A stretch of DNA of 6,188 nt from contig DUJX01000104.1 in the NCBI GenBank assembly GCA_013329575.1, positions 1-6,188 on the forward strand, given 5' to 3'. This DNA is from Halobacteria archaeon. Lineage in GTDB: Archaea; Halobacteriota; Methanoliparia; Methanoliparales; Methanoliparaceae. Of the stretch, positions 1 to 6,188 are shown one piece after another (positions within the stretch are counted from its first letter, which is position 1; each line of letters opens with the position of its first letter). The notes under the pieces were generated by a model that searched no databases, had not been told where the DNA came from, and was given only the letters and a program-made list of their open reading frames with translations. Position numbers and translations under genes: made by a program.

Positions 1-2102
1 ATATTTGCCTCTCTCGCTCTCGCTAAGATTTGCTCTCGAATTATCTTTGCCCTGTTTGGATCCTGTAACCACGCCTCGTTATACTCGTGGATGAGGTCTT
101 CGAGTTCTGCCAACTCATCGTAAAGACCCGAGTCTGTAAATGATGGGGAAAGATGGTTTATTATCGTGGCATAGCTCCTTCTCTTGGCTATAGTCGCCTC
201 AGACGGGTTCGATGTCATATAGACATAAAGATGAGGAATATTACCGATCAAGATGTCTGGAAAACAATTCTTGGATATCCCCACCTCTTTTCCTTTGGTG
301 AATTCGAGTGTACCGTGAGTACCGAGATGGATGACCGCATCTGCTTTGAAATCTTCTTGTATCCATTTATAGAATGCGAGGTATTGGTGGTGTGGAGGAA
401 TGGTCTTATCGTGGTACAAAGCAAGAGATTTTTCAATATCTTTGTAATCTCCCCCGTGTGATGGTTGAATTCCGATGAATATATTCCCTAAAACGATACC
501 TGGGATTATAAACCTATTCTTGTAGGTTAATATGTCTCCGGGCGGGTCATTCCACCGCTCTATCATCTCATCTCTCGCATGATCTGGCAACGCTTTGAAC
601 CAATTCAGGTAATCCTCATCTCGTACCATAATAGAATTTTTGGTGATGATCCGTCTATATTCAGAGTTTGATATGCCTTGTCGGATAAATATATCGTCTA
701 AGCTATCGGGTAATTCGTCTGTGGTATATCCTTCATCTTTTAACGCTGTTAAAATCTTTTTAACGCTTTCCATTGTGTTTAGATAACCCGATGTCCCAAT
801 CCCGCTGTCATCCGGAGGATAATTATAAAGGATTATCGCTACTCTCTTTTCAGCGTTCTCTTTTCTTCTGAGTCTCAACCAACCATGGATTCGTTTAGAT
901 ATTCTGTCCAATCTATCTGGAATCGGAGCCATCGTCTTAACATCACTGCGTATGTTTGGATCGAATCCAACATTTTCATGACCGCACGGTATGATTGGTT
1001 CGATGCATCCGTCGAGTTCTGGCATTGTGATCTGGGTAATTATTTCTATAGGAGCGAGCCCTCTTTCTGATTTTAGCCAATTTTGTATCTCTCCAAGATA
1101 CATAGGAGATGCATTTATGACAGGAACATCGAGATTTTTCAATACATCCAATGTTAACCTCGGATCTCCGCCCATCGGACCGCCGTTCATTCGGAAGAGA
1201 AGAAAGCTAACGACCAGATCCACGATCGGTCTTCCATCGCTATCGAAGAAGAACTCTCGTATCGCTTCGGGGTATTTAAAATTTTGAGAATAGATAGGAA
1301 TGAAGTTTACTTCATCGTCGAGCCGTCTTATAATCTCTCTCGCCCCGACAGCAGAATCTTCAAGATTAGACCCTCCGACAAGAAGCATTCCTACGGTCTG
1401 TTCTTTTGTTCTTTCGTATCGCTCAAAATAATCTTTCAACGATGAAAAGGTCTCTCTGGTTATTGGATGATATATGCCAGAATCAGGATACTCCCGTGGA
1501 GGTTTTGGGGTGACCTTTTGTCCTCCATACTCTTTAGCAAGATAGAGCAGTAGATTCTTTGTATTCTCCATCCCTCCGTATTGCCAATAATTCATCGCGG
1601 TTGTTCTGCGGCTTACCTCCTTTAAGAACTTTGAAGGAAGCTTTCCTGCAATTCCAGCCAGCCTCATCATCCCTTGCATCTTCGACATATCAAAATTTGT
1701 ATCATCTTGGCCTGCCATCTTTTCCATCTTTTCACGCATCAAGCCGATTATTTTCTGTTGAACAGAAGATTGTTCGCGTTCGAGCCATATCGGACCGATT
1801 CCAAAGATGTTACCCATACTATAACCGAGAACGACATTATCCGTGCTTGATAATACTTCTTTTATGAACGCTACGTTAGGAGTATCGTCTCTTATATCGA
1901 GCCATACGATATCCGCATCTTTAAGAGAGGAGATATCTTCTGTAATATCTTCGATCTTATCTATTATATCTTCGACATAGCATAGTTTAAGATCGATTAG
2001 ATTCTCGTACTCTCTTCTTATCTCTACCATCGCATCCGCGACAGATTTTGCACCGTTTATGGATGTGACCATTGCAATTTTAGTCGATTTTGGCTGAGCC
2101 AT
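1..2102 (-). CDS. cobN: CobN/BchH-family large chelatase subunit, 3' end cut off by window edge
   Basis: Reading the minus strand from the ATG at 2102-2100 gives 700 uninterrupted codons that run off the left edge, so the C-terminal part is missing; complete family members are usually about 1200-1300 residues. The family provides the porphyrin- or corrin-binding subunit of ATP-dependent metal chelatases (CobN for cobalt, BchH/ChlH for magnesium), working in the cytoplasm with AAA+ partners of the CobS/CobT or ChlI/ChlD type, none of which is in the window. Visible family landmarks are NYPP at residues 427-430 followed by a GIGTSGYLNT stretch, PPHHQYLAFYKW from residue 569, and HLGTHGTLEF from residue 592. 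The N-terminal ~110 residues look like an alpha/beta domain. An in-frame TAA lies three codons upstream of the ATG, which fixes this start; no strong Shine-Dalgarno is present. The metal and substrate cannot be told from sequence: cobalt/corrin is the default, but archaea carry CobN paralogues of unknown role. Confidence 0.9.
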   Translation of the reverse strand, partial: MAQPKSTKIAMVTSINGAKSVADAMVEIRREYENLIDLKLCYVEDIIDKIEDITEDISSLKDADIVWLDIRDDTPNVAFIKEVLSSTDNVVLGYSMGNIFGIGPIWLEREQSSVQQKIIGLMREKMEKMAGQDDTNFDMSKMQGMMRLAGIAGKLPSKFLKEVSRRTTAMNYWQYGGMENTKNLLLYLAKEYGGQKVTPKPPREYPDSGIYHPITRETFSSLKDYFERYERTKEQTVGMLLVGGSNLEDSAVGAREIIRRLDDEVNFIPIYSQNFKYPEAIREFFFDSDGRPIVDLVVSFLLFRMNGGPMGGDPRLTLDVLKNLDVPVINASPMYLGEIQNWLKSERGLAPIEIITQITMPELDGCIEPIIPCGHENVGFDPNIRSDVKTMAPIPDRLDRISKRIHGWLRLRRKENAEKRVAIILYNYPPDDSGIGTSGYLNTMESVKKILTALKDEGYTTDELPDSLDDIFIRQGISNSEYRRIITKNSIMVRDEDYLNWFKALPDHARDEMIERWNDPPGDILTYKNRFIIPGIVLGNIFIGIQPSHGGDYKDIEKSLALYHDKTIPPHHQYLAFYKWIQEDFKADAVIHLGTHGTLEFTKGKEVGISKNCFPDILIGNIPHLYVYMTSNPSEATIAKRRSYATIINHLSPSFTDSGLYDELAELEDLIHEYNEAWLQDPNRAKIIREQILARAREAN

Positions 2103-2130
2103 TTTATCATCTTAACAATATCAATAATCT

Positions 2131-2141
2131 TAATAATAAAC
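2131..2141 (-). promoter_or_regulatory. Candidate TATA box for the chelatase gene
   Basis: On the minus strand this reads GTTTATTATTA, similar to an archaeal TATA element. A start site about 25 bases downstream would fall near 2111, giving a nearly leaderless mRNA for the gene starting at 2102, which fits the absence of a clear Shine-Dalgarno. A second copy of its AGTTTATT core lies at 2177-2184 and is an alternative. In such AT-rich DNA this match is weak evidence. Confidence 0.3.
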
Positions 2142-2324
2142 TATTTTTGATTTTTTTAAAGTTTGTTTTATTGATAAATAAACTTTTCAGCTACTTATAT
2201 CTTATCAACAAAAACCTTACCTTGAAATTATGATTAAACAATGATGACGAACAAAATAATATAGATTGATAGAATAAAGAGTATAACGTATAAAATTCAT
2301 ACTTTTATATGACAAATGATCATT

Positions 2325-2360
2325 AAATATATCAAAATAATAATTAAAAATATATCAAAA
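2325..2360. repeat. Two exact 13-base direct repeats, 23 bases apart
   Basis: AAATATATCAAAA occurs at 2325-2337 and again at 2348-2360. The 23-base start-to-start spacing is close to two helical turns, as is seen for paired protein-binding sites. The low complexity of the repeat makes chance a serious alternative. Confidence 0.45.
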
Positions 2361-2383
2361 AATAAAACGATTAAGCATTTTTC

Positions 2384-2401
2384 AAAGGTATATACACCTT
2401 T
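2384..2401. repeat. Perfect 6-base inverted repeat (possible hairpin or operator)
   Basis: AAAGGT at 2384-2389 pairs with ACCTTT at 2396-2401 across a 6-base spacer, ATATAC. The right arm runs into a short T run ending at 2403. It could be a dyad operator or a weak hairpin; no gene ends just upstream on either strand, so a terminator role is unlikely. Confidence 0.4.
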
Positions 2402-2529
2402 TTCCAAGTTTCCAGTAGAAATACGACTCTCTCTCTCTCGAGGGTAATCATTATATACCAGTTTTTTGCAATAAAACCAATATCGGTTTACATTTAATAA
2501 AATAAATGATAAATACTTTACTAAATCAT

Positions 2530-2561
2530 TTCCACTGGAGAGGGGATAATTTCAAGTGGAA
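2530..2561. repeat. Perfect 7-base inverted repeat with 18-base spacer
   Basis: TTCCACT at 2530-2536 is the exact reverse complement of AGTGGAA at 2555-2561. The enclosed spacer is purine-rich (GGAGAGGGG). As RNA this would be a 7-base-pair stem with a large loop; as DNA it could be a spaced dyad. It lies about 170 bases before the CoA-ligase start codon. Confidence 0.4.
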
Positions 2562-2606
2562 CTCTTCTTCTGAGTCTTAATATGCGACCATAACTATCCG
2601 AATTAT

Positions 2607-2628
2607 GAGACACTTTTTATGTTGTCTC
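2607..2628. promoter_or_regulatory. Candidate operator: GAGACA-N10-TGTCTC dyad
   Basis: GAGACA at 2607-2612 and TGTCTC at 2623-2628 form a perfect 6-base dyad with a 10-base spacer, so the half-sites lie on about the same face of the helix. It sits just upstream of further TGTC copies and a TATA-like element that precede the CoA-ligase gene. This arrangement suits a dimeric transcription factor, but no regulator gene is in the window. Confidence 0.4.
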
Positions 2629-2640
2629 TGTCGCCTATAT

Positions 2641-2660
2641 TGTCTATATTTGTCTATATA
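2641..2660 (+). promoter_or_regulatory. Tandem TGTCTATAT repeats overlapping a candidate TATA box
   Basis: TGTCTATAT is repeated exactly at 2641-2649 and 2651-2659 with a 10-base period, and CTATAT also occurs at 2635-2640. The last copy runs into CTATATAAT (2654-2662), a good archaeal TATA-like match. A start site about 25 bases downstream would be near 2683, giving a leader of about 50 bases before the ATG at 2733. A protein bound to these repeats would compete with TBP. An alternative TATA-like element is TTATAAAC at 2708-2715, which would give a nearly leaderless transcript. Confidence 0.4.
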
Positions 2661-2732
2661 ATTGATTTAAACTATTTTATAGCGTTTTTAATAATAATTT
2701 TTTAACGTTATAAACAACTTTTAAATAGTGAA

Positions 2733-4847
2733 ATGACTGAGTTGAATTATATGTTAGATAAATTTTTTTATCCACGATCTATTACGGTTATTGGTGCGTC
2801 TAACAAACCATACAAGGTTGGAAAGACGATTATAGATAATTTGACAATGTCTTATTCAGGCAAGATTTATCCCGTCAATCCAAATGAAGATGAAATCAAT
2901 GATTTAAAGACATACAAAACGGTATTAGATATCCCTGATCTAGTAGATCTTGCTATAATAGTCGTTCCTGGTAATGCTGTACCTGGAATTATTGAAGAAT
3001 GTGGTAAAAAAGGCGTTAAATTTTGTATAATAATCTCAAGCGGCTTTAAAGAGATTGGAATTGAGGGTGCAAAACTAGAAAAAGAGATCGTCGAAATAGC
3101 AAAGAAATACGGAATAAGATTGCTCGGGCCGAACTGTTTCGGGATGATAAACACCGATAACGATCTCAATACAACTTTTTCCTCCATAATGCCTCGATCT
3201 GGAAATATTGCAGTGTGTTCTCAATCTGGTGCTTTATGTTCCACTCTTTTGGATTGGGCATATAACGAGCGGGTTGGTTTCTCAAAATTTATAAGTCTCG
3301 GTAACAAAGCAGATCTAAATGAAAACGATTTTTTAGATTATTTTATCGATGATAAACAGACAAACATAGTCTTGGGTTATTTAGAGGGAGTTACAGATGG
3401 AGAAAATTTCATCAAAGCTGCAAAAAAATTAACCAAGAATAAGGCGTTGGTTCTCATAAAGTCTGGAAGTACAAGCATGGGTGCAAGGGCAGTATCTTCC
3501 CATACAGGAACTTTAGCTGGGACTGAAGAGGCATACGCAACCGCGTTCAAAAAATGTGGCGCAATACGGGCAAAATCTATAGATGATTGGCTAGATATTG
3601 CACGTGCGTTCTCTAATCAGCCATTGCCTAAAGGGGATAAGATCGCTATTATAACGAATGCAGGCGGTCCAGGTATTATAGCAGCAGATTCTTGTGGTGA
3701 ATTGGGTGTTTCTTTATCAAATTTATCGTCTAACACTATAGAAAAATTACGTGAAAAATTACCGCATAGTGCGAGTGTTTATAATCCTATCGATATATTA
3801 GGAGACGCAGATCCGAGCAGATATTCTTTTACATTGAAAACAGTATTGGAAGATGATAACGTCCATGGTTGTATCGTTATTTTAACACCACAAGCGATGT
3901 CAAGACCGTTTGAGACTGCACGAGAGATAGTAAGAATTAGCGAGATTATAGATAAACCGATATTAGCATGTTTTATGGGCGGCATTCTCGTAGAGAGCGG
4001 GGTCAAATATCTCGAAGAGAATGGGATACCTAATTATCTCGATCCGAGAAAGGCCGTAATCTGCATGGACAGCCTTATTAAGCAGTATTACAATACGTTG
4101 AGAGAGGAAGAGAGCCCACTATTTTTTGGAGATATTAACAAAGAACAGGTAAAGGACATTTTATCCAAGAGTGATGTTTTAAGACTGGATTTCATGGATT
4201 GTATGAAGATACTGGAGGCATATAACATTCCCGTTGCAAAATATGGAATATCCAAGACGGCGGATGGTTGCGTCAAGATTGCTAATAATATAGGTTATCC
4301 CGTAGTATTGAAGATCGTATCCTCGGATATTATTCATAAAACCGATTTAGGTGGTGTGAGATTAAACGTTAAGACTGATGAAGAAGTGGTTAATGCTTAT
4401 AATGAGATGATGGCAAACGTCAAAAGACATAATCCTGATGCGATCGTCAAGGGGATATGCGTTCAGGAGATGATCAAAACGCCTGACAAGAAAGAGGTTA
4501 TAATAGGGGTTAACAAGGATCCGCAGTTTGGTCATCTTATTATGTTTGGTATCGGCGGAATCTATGTAGAAGTATTAAAAGATGTCTCATTCAGATTGGC
4601 TCCGTTGACACGTAGTGATGCTTATAATATGATACGTGAGATAAAGATGTATCCATTGTTAAGAGGTGTTCGGGGAGAAAAATCGGTTAACATAGACGGA
4701 ATAGCAAACGTATTGATGCGTACCTCTCTGCTCGTCTCGGATTTCAAAGATATTGTTGAGATGGATATCAATCCTTTGATGTGTCTCGAAGATACCTGTA
4801 AAGTGGTAGATGCAAGGATTACTATTAAGAGTAACAAAAATGTATAA
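2733..4847 (+). CDS. Acetate--CoA ligase (ADP-forming), fused alpha-beta subunits
   Basis: This 704-residue protein matches the single-chain ADP-forming acyl/acetyl-CoA synthetases of archaea: acyl-CoA + ADP + Pi to acid + ATP + CoA, reversible, in the cytoplasm. Order of domains: Rossmann-type CoA-binding domain from about residue 7 to 135 (ITVIGAS at 17-23, LGPNCFG at 131-137), succinyl-CoA-ligase-like domains from about 150 to 440 (SQSG at 163-166, NAGGPG at 309-314), then an ATP-grasp domain from about 470 to the end. The phosphohistidine motif SHTG places His at residue 257, the YLEG glutamate is at 218, and the second-histidine motif HKTDLGG of the beta part has His at 535, so the catalytic set looks intact. 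There is no clear Shine-Dalgarno before the ATG at 2733; the internal ATG at 2751 (residue 7, MLDKFF) is a realistic alternative start because family members often begin there. The acid used (acetate, propionate, aryl or branched acids) is not decided by sequence. It is probably cotranscribed with the gene at 4901. Confidence 0.93.
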   Translation: MTELNYMLDKFFYPRSITVIGASNKPYKVGKTIIDNLTMSYSGKIYPVNPNEDEINDLKTYKTVLDIPDLVDLAIIVVPGNAVPGIIEECGKKGVKFCIIISSGFKEIGIEGAKLEKEIVEIAKKYGIRLLGPNCFGMINTDNDLNTTFSSIMPRSGNIAVCSQSGALCSTLLDWAYNERVGFSKFISLGNKADLNENDFLDYFIDDKQTNIVLGYLEGVTDGENFIKAAKKLTKNKALVLIKSGSTSMGARAVSSHTGTLAGTEEAYATAFKKCGAIRAKSIDDWLDIARAFSNQPLPKGDKIAIITNAGGPGIIAADSCGELGVSLSNLSSNTIEKLREKLPHSASVYNPIDILGDADPSRYSFTLKTVLEDDNVHGCIVILTPQAMSRPFETAREIVRISEIIDKPILACFMGGILVESGVKYLEENGIPNYLDPRKAVICMDSLIKQYYNTLREEESPLFFGDINKEQVKDILSKSDVLRLDFMDCMKILEAYNIPVAKYGISKTADGCVKIANNIGYPVVLKIVSSDIIHKTDLGGVRLNVKTDEEVVNAYNEMMANVKRHNPDAIVKGICVQEMIKTPDKKEVIIGVNKDPQFGHLIMFGIGGIYVEVLKDVSFRLAPLTRSDAYNMIREIKMYPLLRGVRGEKSVNIDGIANVLMRTSLLVSDFKDIVEMDINPLMCLEDTCKVVDARITIKSNKNV

Positions 4848-4883
4848 AGATAACAAAAATATAGATTAAAATTATATAAAATT

Positions 4884-4890
4884 AGGAGGA
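4884..4890 (+). promoter_or_regulatory. Strong Shine-Dalgarno for the DRTGG-domain gene
   Basis: AGGAGGA ends 10 bases before the ATG at 4901 and fixes that start. It is much stronger than anything before the first gene of the cluster, as expected for an internal gene of an operon. An ATG at 4891 directly abuts it but opens only a five-codon frame ending at TAA 4906-4908. Confidence 0.85.
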
Positions 4891-4900
4891 ATGATTAAAT

Positions 4901-5968
4901 ATGCATAACATTTTAGTGGCATCCACTATAAATCAAGGCGGTAAAACCTTTTTCTGTGTGAGTATTGGTCAGATATTGAGAGAGAAGGGATACAATATAG
5001 GTTTTATGAAGCCTTTTGGTGGAAATGTTATAAATTTTGGTGGTAAATCGATGGAAGCTGATGTAAAAGAGTTTAAAGAGCTTTTTAATCTCGAGGATGA
5101 TTGTGATCTGATGAATCCGGTTTTGATTACCGAGACAGAGATCATCAATATTTTAAAAGGAGATGTTATAGAACCTACCGAGAAAATTAGAAGATCATTA
5201 GACCTGATAGAAGATGGTAAAGATATAGTACTCATAGAGGGGTTTGAGGATGTATTCTCTACTTTAATGTTCGGTATAAGCCCTGAAAAGTTAGCAGAGA
5301 TTACCAATTCTAAAATCATTCTTCTAGTTAATTATAATCAATATGTAGCCGGCAAGATTCTTGAGTTTTCTTCCCATATAGATGATGATAAGTTAATTGG
5401 TATAGTTATAAACAATGTACCGGTAAGTTCGGCCGATATGGTTAAACAACTCTTGATCCCATTTTTAAAAAGAAAAAATGCAAAGATTCTTGGTTTTATT
5501 CCACGGACTGAGTCATTAAGATATGTTACCTCGTTGGAGATAGCTGAAAAACTTGGAGGAAAGATAATTTGTGGTGAAGACCATGCAAATGAGCCTATAT
5601 ACCACATTATCATCGGAGCAATGACGTATGAGAATGCGTTAAAATATTTTAGACAGGTAAAAGATAAGGCTGTGATTACCGGCGGAGATAGAGCAGAGAT
5701 TCAAATAGCTGCATTGGAGACTCCTACCAAAGCGCTGTTGCTTACCGGAAATTTATATCCTGGTCCAGCAGTCATGGCGAGAGCCGAAGAGCGAGGGATA
5801 CCTATCATCGTTCTACCTGATGATACCATCACGGTCGTAAACAAGATTGAAGAGATCCTGAATGTTTCTGTTAGTTTGAGGGATACGAGGCGTATAGAAG
5901 AGCTAAAACGTCTGTTAAAAGAGAATATCGATTTGGACATGATCTATAAAGCAATCGGATCGATTTAA
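4901..5968 (+). CDS. Pta-N-terminal-like protein: BioD-like P-loop domain plus DRTGG domain
   Basis: This 355-residue protein belongs to the group often labelled phosphotransacetylase family protein (COG0857 type). The first ~210 residues form a BioD-like P-loop domain: the Walker A variant STINQGGKT lies at residues 8-16 (Lys15, Thr16) and a Walker-B-like strand DIVLIEG at 108-114. Residues from about 215 to 330 form a DRTGG domain, with the signature ITGGDRAEIQ at 259-268 and TGNLYPGP at 282-289. The same two domains make up the N-terminal regulatory half of long bacterial phosphotransacetylases, but the catalytic PTA/PTB domain is absent here and the protein ends normally, so it is unlikely to make acetyl phosphate itself. 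It follows the CoA-ligase gene by 53 bases on the same strand with no T-rich terminator between, so an operon is likely. A nucleotide-dependent sensor or helper of the ligase is my inference; its biochemical role is not evident from sequence. Confidence 0.87.
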   Translation: MHNILVASTINQGGKTFFCVSIGQILREKGYNIGFMKPFGGNVINFGGKSMEADVKEFKELFNLEDDCDLMNPVLITETEIINILKGDVIEPTEKIRRSLDLIEDGKDIVLIEGFEDVFSTLMFGISPEKLAEITNSKIILLVNYNQYVAGKILEFSSHIDDDKLIGIVINNVPVSSADMVKQLLIPFLKRKNAKILGFIPRTESLRYVTSLEIAEKLGGKIICGEDHANEPIYHIIIGAMTYENALKYFRQVKDKAVITGGDRAEIQIAALETPTKALLLTGNLYPGPAVMARAEERGIPIIVLPDDTITVVNKIEEILNVSVSLRDTRRIEELKRLLKENIDLDMIYKAIGSI

Positions 5969-6188
5969 GTATCATTGCATTAAATTTGCAAGTTTGAATA
6001 ATATCTGGATTATCTGACGCAGATGCTGGATAACATATTCTCTTGCAGATTTATATGAGCATATGTGGTATATATTTGTGGTATCTATAACTCTTAGAAA
6101 TAAAGGATCTTAAATAAGGGCAATACTTTCTTTTTTTAACTTTTTATGACTTATTTTATAACTTATATTTAAAATTAAAAATATATAA
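5969..6188. other. Non-coding 3' flank of the CoA-ligase cluster
   Basis: No gene is visible in these 220 bases. The stretch holds a small hairpin (ATCTG at 6012-6016 with CAGAT at 6020-6024), nested inside an outer TTATC/GATAA pair (6010-6014 and 6029-6033), and TGTGGTAT repeated at 6064-6071 and 6077-6084. It ends in very AT-rich DNA that could include the promoter of a gene beyond the right edge. Confidence 0.6.
6127..6145 (+). terminator. Candidate archaeal oligo-T terminator
   Basis: Two T runs, TTTCTTTTTTT and TTTTT, are separated by AAC. Archaeal RNA polymerase terminates at such oligo-T stretches without needing a hairpin. This is the first T-rich run after the stop codon at 5966-5968, so it is the best candidate end for the two-gene transcript, leaving a 3' untranslated region of about 160-175 bases. 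Confidence 0.45.

Larger units (their letters stand above)
2103..2732. other. 630-base AT-rich divergent intergenic region
   Basis: This region separates the leftward chelatase gene from the rightward CoA-ligase gene, so it should contain promoters for both. It is clearly more AT-rich than the flanking genes. I see no credible protein gene, tRNA or box C/D RNA in it. It does hold several short repeats, listed separately: a 13-base direct repeat, a hairpin at 2384-2401, a CT tract, a 7-base inverted repeat around 2545, and a TGTC-containing repeat cluster next to the ligase gene. The part between about 2400 and 2640 is less AT-rich than the rest and could be regulatory DNA or part of a transcript; the sequence alone does not decide. 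Confidence 0.7.

Noticed and set aside
248..436. Minus-strand 62-codon frame
   Set aside because: It is in a different frame from the CobN reading, which here gives the conserved PPHH and HLGTHGT motifs.
153..1867. Plus-strand open frames of 61-102 codons at 153-461, 885-1070, 991-1287 and 1559-1867
   Set aside because: They lie antisense to the continuous CobN frame, have no recognisable motif or ribosome binding site, and the minus-strand frame shows family motifs throughout.
2241..2247. ATGATGA resembling an archaeal box C of a C/D guide RNA
   Set aside because: No CTGA box D follows within a suitable distance, and the surrounding sequence is simple AT-rich DNA.
2103..2300. Possible cobalamin riboswitch upstream of the CobN gene
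   Set aside because: No B12-box-like GCCACTG or GC-rich paired elements are visible, and the region is too AT-rich for that structure.
2562..2576. TCTTCTGAGTCT shared with a segment of the CobN gene near 866-877
   Set aside because: The match is a short 12-base identity with no extension on either side, so it is most likely chance.
2867..4856. Minus-strand open frames antisense to the CoA ligase
   Set aside because: They are shadows of a strongly coding plus-strand gene and show no family resemblance.
4969..5940. Minus-strand open frames of 79-116 codons opposite the DRTGG-domain gene
   Set aside because: They are Ser/Ile/Phe-rich shadows of the plus-strand coding frame with no motifs or start signals.

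Overview
The window most likely comes from a euryarchaeal anaerobe of the methanogen, methane-oxidizer or Archaeoglobus-like type. The reasons are a single-chain ADP-forming acetate--CoA ligase, a stand-alone Pta-N-terminal-type protein (BioD-like ATPase plus DRTGG domain), an archaeal-style CobN chelatase subunit, frequent AGA and ATA codons, very AT-rich intergenic DNA with TATA-like elements, and oligo-T rather than hairpin-type termination. The lineage is inferred from gene content only; I cannot name a species.

Layout. Positions 1-2102 (minus strand) hold the first 700 codons of a CobN/BchH-type large chelatase subunit. The gene starts at 2102 and runs off the left edge, so its C-terminal part is missing. 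A long AT-rich divergent intergenic region (2103-2732) separates it from a rightward two-gene cluster. The intergenic region has no convincing gene but contains several short inverted and direct repeats and TATA-like elements. The rightward cluster is a fused alpha-beta ADP-forming acyl/acetyl-CoA synthetase (2733-4847, 704 aa) followed after 53 bases by a 355-aa protein with a BioD-like P-loop domain and a DRTGG domain (4901-5968). The last 220 bases are non-coding and contain a likely oligo-T terminator.

How the genes may work together. The CoA ligase converts acetyl-CoA (or another acyl-CoA), ADP and phosphate to the acid, ATP and CoA, or runs in reverse to activate the acid. The downstream protein resembles the regulatory N-terminal half of long bacterial phosphotransacetylases but lacks the catalytic PTA domain. 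Its tight placement behind the ligase suggests it senses nucleotide or metabolite state or otherwise assists the ligase. This pairing is the most interesting point in the window. The chelatase gene is transcribed divergently and has no obvious functional tie to acetate metabolism. No mobile element, CRISPR array, tRNA or rRNA was seen.
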